Shown: positions 46,501 to 55,141 of the stretch, in pieces
Layout of the letters: each line of letters starts with the position of its first letter
Position numbering within the stretch: the stretch's first letter is position 1
DNA from: Myxococcus virescens
GTDB taxonomy: Bacteria > Myxococcota > Myxococcia > Myxococcales > Myxococcaceae
Length of the DNA: 64,000 nucleotides
Assembly: GCF_900101905.1 (NCBI RefSeq)
Contig: NZ_FNAJ01000014.1
Span: forward strand, 1 to 64,000
Direction of reading: 5' to 3'
Notes under the pieces: model-generated
Database searches by the model: none
Told to the model about the DNA's origin: nothing
What the model saw: only the letters and a program-made list of their open reading frames with translations
Position numbers and translations under genes: made by a program

Positions 46501-48142
46501 CCGCGGCGTTGGTGAGCGCCGTGCAACCATCTGTCGTGGAAGGCCCGTCGGCGTTCCCCGCATCGAGCCCTTCGACCACGCGGCCGGACACCGAGAACAC
46601 GCGCGGGCCGAACTGCGAGGAGACGAAGGTATACGGCCCGGCGATGCTCGCGGGGGCCGTCACTTCGACGGAGCGCTGTGCGGTGTTCCCGGGAAAGATG
46701 AACATCTGCATCCGCGGCCGAGCACCGTCGGCCGGGGTGGACATGTTGGCGTTGTTCACGCCACCGAAGTCCTGCGCCTCCGCCTTGATGCTGTCGCCCC
46801 CGAGCCCTCCCCGCCCGTAGTTGTCATGCTGGGCGTTGCCCGCCGCTTCGTTGAAGCCCGCGTCGTAGTACGCGTCGTGCAGCCAGTTGTTCACATAGAA
46901 CAACTGCGTGACGGCGGACTGGATCTGCTGGGGTGTCTCGTACGGCAGCAAGTTGAAGCTGTACGGATAGTCGAACGTCGCGGGCCCCGTGATGGCCGCG
47001 CGCATGTCTCCCGCGCCGAACCCGTCCGGCGAGGCCAGGTCCGCATACGCATCCACGTTGTTGCCCACCGACTCCGTGGCAGCCACGGGCAGCCACGGGT
47101 CATTGCGGCTGAAGGGCGCGTTGTCGAGCGTCACCAGGTTGCGCTCGACGAAGAGCGGCACGTCGCCATCCGGCGTCCCCGTCGGGTGCGGGATGTGCGC
47201 ATTGCCCGACGGTCCGGCGAACGGAGTGAACGGAGACGTGGCATCCGCCCAGACGCGGTAGCTGTGCGCCGCGTCCGCCGTGAGGTTCTTGCGGAACAGC
47301 ACCCGGCCGTCCTCCGCGGCGATGACGTACGAGTAGTAGTCCGAGGCCGAGGAGCCGGCGGCGCCCGTGTTCAGCTCCACGTAGTAGGCGGGGAGCAGTC
47401 CCTCGGGAAGCTGGAAGAGCACCGGCTTGCTTCGAGCGGGGATGCGCAGCCCGACCGGGAGCGGCCGGGCATAGGGGACCAGGTCATGATGCGAGTAGCG
47501 GCCCGAGGCCCCGCCCGTGAGCCGCAGCAGGCCGGCATCGAGCGACTGCCCCGTCAGGTCCGCGAACGCCGCGGCCACGGCCTGGGGAGCCCCCATCCGG
47601 AAGGAGCGCGCGGGGCTCTTGTTGCCCTGCCCCACGTCCGGCGAGAGGTGGCCTGAGGCGGCCACCAGCACGTTCTCCTTGTCGAGGAGCAGGTTGACGG
47701 TGCCACGGAACACCTCGACGCCACCCACCTCCTGCCGCAGCGTCACCACCGAGGAGCCCAGCGGGCTCCGGCGAACGCTGGCGACCGAAGTCCCCACCTG
47801 CGAGAGCGACCGGCCGCCATGGAACGGAGCCAGCGCATCGAGCTGGAGCCGGGCCGCGGTCGCCGGAGACATCCGCGCGTAGTCGCTGGCCGCGCGAAGC
47901 GACGGGGGAAACGCCGTACCTTGCGCGGGCCGCGAGGCCCAGACGAAGGTCGGCACGCCGAGCCGGTGCTCGCGGTGCAGCACCTGCCCGCCCAGACTCG
48001 CACGGTCCTCCAGGAGCGAGCGGGCTCCGGGAGCCGGCGGGCGCTCCAGCAGAGCATCGTAGTTGGGAAGGGAGTCGGCACCAGCCTGCGTGCCCGCGAA
48101 CGCCAGCGCGACACCGGCGAGGTTCTTGAGGAGCGATTTCAC
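43595..48142 (-). CDS. M36 (fungalysin-type) metalloprotease with PA, PKD-like and MYXO-CTERM domains
   Basis: 1515 residues. A signal peptide (MKSLLKNLAGVALAFAGTQA) and an FTP-type propeptide are followed by the M36 catalytic domain with a PA domain inserted (NIALFDRGTCGFHRKALTAQ). Zinc motif HEWGHYISNRL: H647, E648, H651; downstream Glu in SMGEGWADFHA. After a beta-sandwich region come three PKD/REJ-like modules (LQGSGSSLAGGALTYRWEQV, DEGSTVTLQGSAEDPDGD, SVTLTATATDPEQGTLTYAW). The tail is MYXO-CTERM: SSGCSSTG with the invariant Cys, a membrane helix and RRRED. Such tails are cut and lipid-anchored by myxosortase for surface display. Last gene of a run that begins with a two-component system. 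Confidence 0.95.
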   Translation of the reverse strand: MKSLLKNLAGVALAFAGTQAGADSLPNYDALLERPPAPGARSLLEDRASLGGQVLHREHRLGVPTFVWASRPAQGTAFPPSLRAASDYARMSPATAARLQLDALAPFHGGRSLSQVGTSVASVRRSPLGSSVVTLRQEVGGVEVFRGTVNLLLDKENVLVAASGHLSPDVGQGNKSPARSFRMGAPQAVAAAFADLTGQSLDAGLLRLTGGASGRYSHHDLVPYARPLPVGLRIPARSKPVLFQLPEGLLPAYYVELNTGAAGSSASDYYSYVIAAEDGRVLFRKNLTADAAHSYRVWADATSPFTPFAGPSGNAHIPHPTGTPDGDVPLFVERNLVTLDNAPFSRNDPWLPVAATESVGNNVDAYADLASPDGFGAGDMRAAITGPATFDYPYSFNLLPYETPQQIQSAVTQLFYVNNWLHDAYYDAGFNEAAGNAQHDNYGRGGLGGDSIKAEAQDFGGVNNANMSTPADGARPRMQMFIFPGNTAQRSVEVTAPASIAGPYTFVSSQFGPRVFSVSGRVVEGLDAGNADGPSTTDGCTALTNAAAVEGNIALFDRGTCGFHRKALTAQAAGAIGVVIANIDGMDMPEGMGFENGLSPSRIGAVLIPKGDGDRIRGKLTEGVQLSMIQRPEGDLDGTIDTSIVAHEWGHYISNRLVHDGAGLGTNQARSMGEGWADFHALLLSVREEDAQVASNPNWTGVFPVGDFATRNMSADAAYFGIRRVPYSVDFRKNPLTFKHISNGVRLPSGVPYAFGADGSNNAEYHNAGEVWATMLWECYVGLLRDSSRLSFDEVQRRMKSYLVTAYTLTPASPTFLEARDALLAAAYAGDPADYQIFAEAFARRGAGIGAVAPDRASTNHAGVVESFRTGADVVFVSAELTEDGSENTCDADGYLDNGESGVLRVTLRSTGTAPLQATSISVSSDSEAVQLANGGAASFPAMGLYETATVEVPVRLWGAAPRSVVHFNIAYRDANGVAAGDKKATLSAKVEQDELPGASTTESVDARLLPWTMTSAMGGVSFTVNEDAGSERSFHGEDVGRAADFALVSPPLHVGRAGLSFTFRHRYAFEASRGEFFDGGVLELSEDDGQTWTDIGNRITSNGYNVTLTNYEGNVNPLSGRRAFGGASFAFTQKQMVMSSVNLGSASAEKVVRIRFRIGADEAAGGFGWFIDDIAFSGLANTPFTALVDEQGVCTTGQVDAQAGEDLAVDELSVVQLQGSGSSLAGGALTYRWEQVAGPFAAMSGADTATPSFTAPEVLADTMLTFRLTVLDGGLRDRDTVQVLVRQVNKAPVASGGTALTVDEGSTVTLQGSAEDPDGDAVVSQQWTQVSGLPVTLTGADTLTPSFTAPAVAKGSEELVFQLVASDGQLSGEAAMVSVTVRHVPLAPTVSAGDDVSTFSAKSVTLTATATDPEQGTLTYAWSQREGPAVTLQDATQARVQFTAPEVSATTEFVFVVKVSSESGLSAEDRVTVTVSPAPPAPKESSGCSSTGTTAALPLAMALLSLLAWRRRED

Positions 48143-48185
48143 GAGATGGACCTCGAAAGAGGGATGGGTGTGCTCGGCACGCGCG

Positions 48186-50789
48186 CTAGCGAGCCCAGAA
48201 GATGCGCCGCACGAAGTAGGCCGGAGGGTTCCCCATGGAGACGGCTTCCGAGCCGTCGATGTTGGACACCATGAGGGTGTTGATTCCCGTCACCGGGTCC
48301 CGCTCGGTGTAGGCGACCTTCGTGCCATCGGGAGAGAGCGTGAAGAGGGACTGGAGCAACTCGCCCCTGCTGCCGCGCATGACGGGCCGCACGATTTCGC
48401 GGCCCGTGCCGTCGGGCCGGATGCGCTCCAGCCACGTGTCCGACCACACGTCCTCGTTCCAGTAGTGGTACAGCAGGTCGCCGTTGGGCAGCTCCATCGG
48501 GAACCGCACGATGGAGGCCATCTCCTGTCCCGGGACGGAGAAGTTGATGATGGAGCGCGCGCTCCCATCCTCCAGCGAGAAGGCCCAGAGCTGGGCGCCC
48601 TTCATCGCGTACTGCACCGTGTAGAGCGTCTTGCCGTCGCGCGAGAAGGAGGAGAAGACCAGCGGCCAGATGGGGACGGGCGCCGGCATGTCGTTGATGC
48701 CACTGATGAGGACGCGCCGCTCGTCCGTCCCGTCAGCGCGGATGATGAAGGTGAACTCGAGGCCATCACGGCCCGGGTACGGGTCTCGCGCGCACGACCG
48801 CATGAACGAAATCCACTGCCCATCCGGCGAGTACTCCGGCATGCGCTCTCCGCACAGCGACGAGTCCGCCTGGGTGAGGCGCCGCACCCGGCTGCCGTCC
48901 GCGTCCGCGATGTAGAGGAGCCCCTGGAAGTAGATGCCCCCGAACTTGTCTCGCCCGTCCACCCAGACCACCGACTTGCGGTCCGGCGAACGAATCACCT
49001 CCGAGTGGACGTCTCGCGGAGAGAAGAACGGCGTGGGCGCCTGGGTGATTTGACGGAACTGGGAGCCATCCGGTCGCACGGCGAACGCCTGCGGGAAGGA
49101 CTCCTCCTCCGTCTGGGCCTCCGCCGAGGGAGAAGCGGTGAAGATCAGCAGCTCGGAGGCATCCGTCGCGCGCATCGTCCCCACGGTGGCGCGCAGCTCC
49201 GTGGCGTCGCCGATTCGAGCCAGCGCACCCCCGGCGCCGACCTCGAACAGCTCGACGTTGAACGTGTAGTCGCCCTTGATGGCGAACCGCGTGCGGAAGG
49301 CGTACGTGTGGCCGTCGGCGCCCTGAAGCTCAGTCGCCCCCAGCTCGAAGCCCGACTCCTGGCTCATGTACGCCGCGCCGCTCGCGTCGGTCTCCGAGCC
49401 GCCCGTCCACGTCTCCGGCTGGTCGGCCACCTCACCCGCGGCGCCCGAGAAGTAGCGCACCGGCTGGCCCACCACGGGGCTGTCGGTGGGAGGCAGGTGG
49501 AGATCGGCCGGCGGGTTGTGACGAATCACCGACACGCGCCACCGCAGCCGCGTGGAGGGCGGCAGGGCCTTGGTGATCCGCGCCGTGAAGGAGACCACCC
49601 CATCCTCCATCATCTGGAACGTCGGGACGACGCTGGTGATGCTCAGCTTCGACACGCTCACCTGGCCGGTACCGCGAAGTCCGTTGAAGGTCGCGGTGAT
49701 GGTGGCGGAGCCCTGCCCTACCGGCGTCACCTGCCCACGCGTGGACGCGGTCATGGAGACCACGGCCACGTCCGTCGTGTTGCTCGTCCAGGCGGCGCTC
49801 GCGGTGACCTCCTGGGTCCGGCCGTTGGACAGCGTGGCCTCGGCGTGGAGCTGGCTCGGGTGGCCTTCAATCAGCATGCTCGCCGCCGGCGAGACGGCGA
49901 GCGCGACGGCCTCGGACACCGTCACCTCGGTGTCGCCACTCACGCTCGCGAAGGTCGCGGTGACCCGGGCCCCACCCAGCGCGGCGCCGCTCGCGACGCG
50001 CTTGTTCAGCGACACGATGTTCCCGTCACTGGAGCTCCAGGTGGCCTCATTGGAGACGTCCACCGTCGTGCCATCCGAACGGGTCGCCAGGGCGGTCAAC
50101 ATCAGCGTGCTGCCCCGGGCCATCGAGGCGTCATTCGGAGTCACCGCCACCGACGTCACGACGGCCGAGGTGACGGTCGCCTTGACGGTGGCCTCCAGCG
50201 TGCCGAACCGGGCCTTGAGGGTGGCCTCGCCGGGCGAACCGGCGTGAACCAGGCCGCTCGCGGAGACCACGGCAATCGCCTCGTTGGAGGAGGACCAGAT
50301 GATGTCGCTGGTGAGCCCGTGCGACGTGCCATCCGAGAAGGAGGCCGTGGCGGCGAGCTGCCGCGAGAGGCCCGCGGCGAGCGCCAGCTCCTTCGGCTCG
50401 ATGGACAGCGAGACCGCCGTGGCGTCCGTCACGTCGAGCCGCGCCTGCGCGGAGACGTCGGAGTAGGTCGCGCGCAGCGTCGTCTGTCCCTTGGCCAGCG
50501 CGCGCACCTGGGGCGCGGCGCCCGCCTCGGAGGACACCGTACCGATGACGGCATCCGTCGAGGACCACGAAGCCTCGCGCGTGACGTCCCGCGTGCTGCC
50601 ATCTGAGAAGGTGGCGGTCGCGGTGACGTCCGCGCCGATGCCCACGGCGAGCGAGAAGCGCTCGGGCGTAATCCGCAGGGTCTTCACGGAGGGGGAGGAC
50701 TTCTCGCTACTGCAGCCGACAAGGACTGCCGCCGCGACCAGCCCCAGCAACGCGGGGTGAAGCAGACGACAACGGGAACGCACTGACAT
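48186..50789 (-). CDS. Big_2-domain lipoprotein with TolB-like C-terminal propeller
   Basis: 867 residues from ATG 50789 (GAGAGG 9 bp upstream). The signal ends in VAAAVLVGCSS. About five Big_2 Ig-like domains follow (residues about 35-460; repeated TFSDGSTRDVTREASWSSTD-type units). The C-terminal half resembles a PD40/TolB-like beta-propeller (EVIRSPDRKSVVWVDG, EYSPDGQWISFMRSC, FSSFSRDGKTLYTVQ). The gap to the M36 gene is only 43 bp, so the two are probably cotranscribed. It may serve as a surface partner of the protease; that is an inference from position. Confidence 0.88.
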   Translation of the reverse strand: MSVRSRCRLLHPALLGLVAAAVLVGCSSEKSSPSVKTLRITPERFSLAVGIGADVTATATFSDGSTRDVTREASWSSTDAVIGTVSSEAGAAPQVRALAKGQTTLRATYSDVSAQARLDVTDATAVSLSIEPKELALAAGLSRQLAATASFSDGTSHGLTSDIIWSSSNEAIAVVSASGLVHAGSPGEATLKARFGTLEATVKATVTSAVVTSVAVTPNDASMARGSTLMLTALATRSDGTTVDVSNEATWSSSDGNIVSLNKRVASGAALGGARVTATFASVSGDTEVTVSEAVALAVSPAASMLIEGHPSQLHAEATLSNGRTQEVTASAAWTSNTTDVAVVSMTASTRGQVTPVGQGSATITATFNGLRGTGQVSVSKLSITSVVPTFQMMEDGVVSFTARITKALPPSTRLRWRVSVIRHNPPADLHLPPTDSPVVGQPVRYFSGAAGEVADQPETWTGGSETDASGAAYMSQESGFELGATELQGADGHTYAFRTRFAIKGDYTFNVELFEVGAGGALARIGDATELRATVGTMRATDASELLIFTASPSAEAQTEEESFPQAFAVRPDGSQFRQITQAPTPFFSPRDVHSEVIRSPDRKSVVWVDGRDKFGGIYFQGLLYIADADGSRVRRLTQADSSLCGERMPEYSPDGQWISFMRSCARDPYPGRDGLEFTFIIRADGTDERRVLISGINDMPAPVPIWPLVFSSFSRDGKTLYTVQYAMKGAQLWAFSLEDGSARSIINFSVPGQEMASIVRFPMELPNGDLLYHYWNEDVWSDTWLERIRPDGTGREIVRPVMRGSRGELLQSLFTLSPDGTKVAYTERDPVTGINTLMVSNIDGSEAVSMGNPPAYFVRRIFWAR

Positions 50790-50948
50790 GGATGGACCTC
50801 TCTGCAGCAAACCGCCGCGCGTGCGACGAACAGCAACCATGGAGTTGGAAACGAAACGGTACGGATTCAGGCGGCGCGCACCATCGGGGGCGCCCCTGGA
50901 GGTCCCTCAGGAATCCCCTAGGGGCGCTGATGCCGCGCGCTTCACGAC

Positions 50949-53900
50949 TCAGGGCAGCGGGCTGGCGCTCACGCCCCGGAAGCTGGTGTTGGCCGGCGCC
51001 GTGGCCACGACACGCACGGACGGCGTGAACGAGCTTCCATCATCCAGGAAGGACACCAGGAGGTTGCCCGCGCCACCACCACCCGACTGGTACGTGGTGA
51101 CGTAGACGCGGACTCCCCGGGGAGTCCGCACCGCCGAGACGCCATGGGTGGCGATACGCACGGTGGTGGTCCCCGCGGCGGCGAAGGTGGGCACGAAGCT
51201 GGACACCTTGCTCCAGCTCACCCCGTCAAAGGTCCACTTCTCCAGGCGCAACGTGTCCGGAGTCCCGCCCTGGTTCGCATTCTGGTTGAGGTTGATGGAC
51301 ACGTAAGCGGTGTCCACACCGGCCACCTCGGGGCGTTCATCGAGCAGCGCGAAGCCGGACGAGTTGAGCGTCGTCGAGAACGAGGGGAGCTGGTTCGGCG
51401 CGACCGCCGCGGTGGGCTGCTCGGTGGGGAACGTCAGGACGCCCTGGTTGTAGCCCTGGGGATTCGGGCTCGGAGGGATTCCGAGCGAGAAGTAGACGCG
51501 GCCGTCGAACAGGCTCACGAAGCGGGTGTCCACCACGCCCGTGGAGATGGCTGCCGACACCGTGGTGTTCTCGGCAGGCAGCGCATGGCGGATGCCGCCG
51601 CCTCGACCCGACAGCCAGTAGCCAGTGCCGTCCACCGTCGAGGCCGAGCGCACCAGGTCTTGGTCATAGGCATCGCTCAGACGCACAGGGAGGGTGAAGG
51701 TCCCCGCGAGGTCCAACTGCCCGATGACCCGAGGTGTCGCCGATGCGGTCGTGCCCGAGACGTTCGCCAGGCCCACGTCCGCATCGAAGCCCGTGAAGGT
51801 GAGCAGGCGACCATTGCCCGAGCGAGAGAGGTAACCCTGGTGGACATCACTGCCGACCACCGTGAGGCGGGCCGCCCCCGCCGCGCTCGAGGCGGGAATG
51901 GCGAAGGTGCGCACGGGAGCCCCCCCCATGGGGCGGTACTCATCGATGAAGACCTCCGTGGCATTCGAGTTGAGGGCCGCGGCGCCCGCGCCCACCCGGA
52001 CCACCATCGCGTTCGCCTCACAGGCCACCATGACGGTGACGTGGACCTCGCCCATGGTGCCCGTTCCTCCCGAGATTTCGCAGGTCTGTCCCATCGGGTG
52101 ACGGCTCACCTCCACCGCATACGCCTCGCCAGGACGCAGCGGCAGCGGGAACGAAGACTCCCCGTCGGTGGCGACCGTGAGGGCGTCCGCGCCGGACTTC
52201 AGCCCCAGCGTGCCGATCAGCCCCGAAACACTGACGCGCAGCCGGTAGACGCTCTCACACGTGACGACGATGTTCGTGACGGGCGCACCGCTCACGGTCC
52301 CCACGCCGGAGTTCACGGAGCAGCGTTGGTTCTCCGGCTGAGTCTTCACCGTCACCGAGTAGCTGCCCTGCTCCGCGACGTGCTGGGCGAAGGTGAAGGC
52401 ACCATTGGCCGAAACCGGGAGCACCTCGTCGCCGTTGTTCTGGAGCTCGAGCATGGCGCCCTCGGCCAGGCCGCTCACACTGCCACCCACGGGATACGAC
52501 GCCGTGCCGCAGAGCACCTCGATGCGGGTGACGTCACCCTCGCCCATCGTGCCCGTACCGTTCGACACGGTGCACACCAGCGGCGCGGTCGCCTGGGCCG
52601 TGACGGAATAGGTCGCGCCGAAGGCCACCGGCGTCGGGAAGGTGAAGGCTCCATCGGCGGAGACCGTGAGGACATCCCCTCCGTTGTTCCTCAGCACCGC
52701 CGACTGCCCATCCCCCAGCCCCGCCACGGTGCCGCGCACGAGATAGGACTCCGGCGAGCAGACGACCGACACGCTCGTGACGGCCGCGCCCCCCAGCGTG
52801 CCCGTGCCCTGCCGCACCTCACAGGACTGTCCCTCCGGCTGGGTCTTCACCGAGACGGAGTAGGCGCTCAGGTCCGCCACCGGCTGGAGGAAGGCGAAGG
52901 GCCCATTCGCGGAAACGGTGAGACGCTCCTGCTCGTTGTTCCACAGCTCCAACGCGGTTCCCTCGACGAGCCCCGCCACCTCGCCTCCGACAGTGAAGGA
53001 CCGCGTGGTGCAGGAGACCACCACGTCCGCGATGCCCCCTACCTCGATTCGGCCCGTGCCATTCGGCACGCTGCAGATCAGCGGGTAGCGAGCCTCGGCG
53101 GTGACGGCGTACGTGCTCCAGTAGGACACCGGCGTCGGGAACGTGAAGGAGCCATTTGACGCAACGGTGAGCGCATCCCCTCCGTTGTTCTTCAGCACCA
53201 CCGACTGTCCCCCCGAGAGTCCCGCCACGCTTCCGCCCAGCGAATACTCCGACGCCCAGCACGTCACGACCACGCTGTTCACATGCGCCCCGCTCACGGT
53301 GCCAGTCCCGTTGCGCACGTCGCAGGCCTGGCCCATGGGCGGCGAGCTCACCGTCACCGAGTAGCCACTCAGGTCATCCACCGGCCCGACGAAGGCGAAG
53401 GAGCCATCCACGTTGACGCGGAGCGATTCCGCGCCGTTCGTGAGCTCCACCGAGCTTGCGGGGAGGAGGCCCGTCACGGTGCCTCCCAGCGAGAACCGTG
53501 TCGTCTTGCAGCTGACGCTCACGTTCGTCACCGGTTGGTTACCCATGGTTCCGGTCCCCCGGCTCACGGTGCAGGCCACCGGATACACCGCCTCGACGGT
53601 GACGTCGTAGCTCGCGCCGAAGGCCACCGGCGTCGCGAAGGCGAACTGCCCGCTGGCGGTGATGGTGATGGCATCGCCCCCGTTGTTCCTCAGCACCACC
53701 GACTGCCCCTGTGTCAGGCCAAACAGCGAGCCGCGCACGCCGAAGGTGCTCGCCGCGCACGTGATGGCCACATCGGTGACGGCCGAGCCCTTCACCGTGC
53801 CGGCGCCGCGCTCCACGGTGCAGTCATGGCCCTCCGGAGACGACTGCACCGTCACCGAGTAGCCGGCGAGATCGACGACCTCCGCGGGGAACTGGAATGG

Positions 53901-54377
53901 CCCATTCGCGGAGACGGTGAGCACGGGCCCGTCGTTGTTCCGCAGCTCGAGCGAGGCCCTCTCGAGAAGTCCAGAGACGACACCACCCACCGGATAGGTG
54001 TTCGCGCCGCAGGTGACGGCGACGCGGGTGACGTCCGCGTTGCCCATCGTCCCGCTGCCGCTCTCCACGGTGCAGGAGGCGCCCTCAGGCGGCGACTGGA
54101 CGGTGACAGCGTAGGCCGCACCTCGCGCGACCTTCTGGCTGAAGGCAAAGGAACCATTGGTGGTGACGCGCAGGGACTCTTCGCCGTTGCGCAGCACCAC
54201 CTGGGCGCCGTCACGCAGGCCCGACAGCGTTCCGCCCACGGCGTAGGACGGGACTTCGCCGCCTCCGGCATCAGGCTCACCGGGGGGCTTCGGGTCCGAG
54301 CCGCAGGCGGTGAGCACGACGCTCAGCAGGCCCACCAGCGCGGCGCTGGAGAAGGAGGAGCGTGAAATCAGTCTCAT
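50949..54377 (-). CDS. Giant repeat lipoprotein with four two-module units
   Basis: 1142 residues from ATG 54377. The signal is LVGLLSVVLTAC with lipobox VLTAC. Eight modules of about 80 residues follow, each YxVGGxVxGLxxGxSVVLxN … GTMGxxxVTxVxVxC, plus a ninth divergent one. The modules alternate strictly between two types: odd ones read SVVLRNNGGD, even ones LELxNN and DLxxYSVTVxxxPEG. The basic unit is therefore a pair of about 160 residues repeated four times. The last 300 residues form a separate domain (VRVGAGAAALNSNATEVFID … DAYDQDLVRS). Probably a long surface stalk. Upstream lies the response-regulator gene (107 bp). Confidence 0.85.
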   Translation of the reverse strand: MRLISRSSFSSAALVGLLSVVLTACGSDPKPPGEPDAGGGEVPSYAVGGTLSGLRDGAQVVLRNGEESLRVTTNGSFAFSQKVARGAAYAVTVQSPPEGASCTVESGSGTMGNADVTRVAVTCGANTYPVGGVVSGLLERASLELRNNDGPVLTVSANGPFQFPAEVVDLAGYSVTVQSSPEGHDCTVERGAGTVKGSAVTDVAITCAASTFGVRGSLFGLTQGQSVVLRNNGGDAITITASGQFAFATPVAFGASYDVTVEAVYPVACTVSRGTGTMGNQPVTNVSVSCKTTRFSLGGTVTGLLPASSVELTNGAESLRVNVDGSFAFVGPVDDLSGYSVTVSSPPMGQACDVRNGTGTVSGAHVNSVVVTCWASEYSLGGSVAGLSGGQSVVLKNNGGDALTVASNGSFTFPTPVSYWSTYAVTAEARYPLICSVPNGTGRIEVGGIADVVVSCTTRSFTVGGEVAGLVEGTALELWNNEQERLTVSANGPFAFLQPVADLSAYSVSVKTQPEGQSCEVRQGTGTLGGAAVTSVSVVCSPESYLVRGTVAGLGDGQSAVLRNNGGDVLTVSADGAFTFPTPVAFGATYSVTAQATAPLVCTVSNGTGTMGEGDVTRIEVLCGTASYPVGGSVSGLAEGAMLELQNNGDEVLPVSANGAFTFAQHVAEQGSYSVTVKTQPENQRCSVNSGVGTVSGAPVTNIVVTCESVYRLRVSVSGLIGTLGLKSGADALTVATDGESSFPLPLRPGEAYAVEVSRHPMGQTCEISGGTGTMGEVHVTVMVACEANAMVVRVGAGAAALNSNATEVFIDEYRPMGGAPVRTFAIPASSAAGAARLTVVGSDVHQGYLSRSGNGRLLTFTGFDADVGLANVSGTTASATPRVIGQLDLAGTFTLPVRLSDAYDQDLVRSASTVDGTGYWLSGRGGGIRHALPAENTTVSAAISTGVVDTRFVSLFDGRVYFSLGIPPSPNPQGYNQGVLTFPTEQPTAAVAPNQLPSFSTTLNSSGFALLDERPEVAGVDTAYVSINLNQNANQGGTPDTLRLEKWTFDGVSWSKVSSFVPTFAAAGTTTVRIATHGVSAVRTPRGVRVYVTTYQSGGGGAGNLLVSFLDDGSSFTPSVRVVATAPANTSFRGVSASPLP

Positions 54378-54484
54378 GGGCGGGGGGTCTCCATGACGGT
54401 TTGGGACGCACGACGACCCTACGGCCCCGTCGGAGAGCCCCACCATCGGGGAGCCCCCTAACCGCCCCTCAGGAATCCCCTACG

Positions 54485-55141
54485 TCACGACGACTCTCCC
54501 GGGACGAGCCCATACCGGACCGCCAGGCGCACGAGCGAGGGCACGTCATAGATGGCCAGCCGCTCCATCAGCTGCGTCCGGTGCGCCTCCACCGTCTTCA
54601 CACTGACCTGCAGCCGCTCGGCGATGGCGCGCGTGCCGTTCCCCTCGGAGATGAGCTGGAGGATTTCCCGCTGCCGCGAGGTAAGCCGGTCCAGCGGATT
54701 CGCCGCGGGCCTCTCGTCGTCGGTGATGCGCAGGAAGCCCTCCACCACGGTCTGTGAGATGGCGGGACTCAGGTAGGTGCGGCCCTGCCACACGGACTCC
54801 AGCGCCACCTTGAGCTCCTCCACCGCCGAGTCCTTGACGAGATAGCCCGCCACCCCCGCGCGCAAGGCCTGGGCCACGTACTCGGCCGACGTGTGCATGG
54901 AGAGGATGAGGATTCGCGTGGAGGGGCTCAGCTTCGGCACGCGCCGGGCGACCTCGATGCCATTGAGCCCCGGCAGCGAGAGGTCCAGGAGCAACACATC
55001 CGGCTGCAGCTTGTCCGTGAGCGTCAGGGCCTCATGCCCATCGCCGCACTCGGCGAGCACCGTCACCCCACCCAGCGACTCCAGCAGTGCACGCAGGCCC
55101 GCCCGCACCAACTGGTGGTCATCCGTCAGCAACACGCGCAT
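54485..55141 (-). CDS. NarL/FixJ-family response regulator
   Basis: 218 residues. The receiver has D7/D8 (LLTDDHQLVRAGLR), phospho-acceptor D53 (VLLLDLSLPG), and the Lys in YLVKDSA. The LuxR-type HTH at about 150-205 is LTSRQREILQLISEGNGTRA, then VSVKTVEAHRTQLMERL. Its start codon overlaps the sensor-kinase stop by 23 bp, so the two are coupled and form a pair. It probably controls the downstream lipoprotein and protease genes, which lie on the same strand. Confidence 0.95.
   Translation of the reverse strand: MRVLLTDDHQLVRAGLRALLESLGGVTVLAECGDGHEALTLTDKLQPDVLLLDLSLPGLNGIEVARRVPKLSPSTRILILSMHTSAEYVAQALRAGVAGYLVKDSAVEELKVALESVWQGRTYLSPAISQTVVEGFLRITDDERPAANPLDRLTSRQREILQLISEGNGTRAIAERLQVSVKTVEAHRTQLMERLAIYDVPSLVRLAVRYGLVPGESS

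Noticed and set aside
44945-47656. 903-codon open frame opposite the M36 protease
   Set aside because: Antisense shadow with no recognisable domain, and the protease is complete on the other strand.
51144-53159. 671-codon open frame opposite the repeat lipoprotein
   Set aside because: Its apparent internal repeats merely mirror the repeats of the minus-strand gene.
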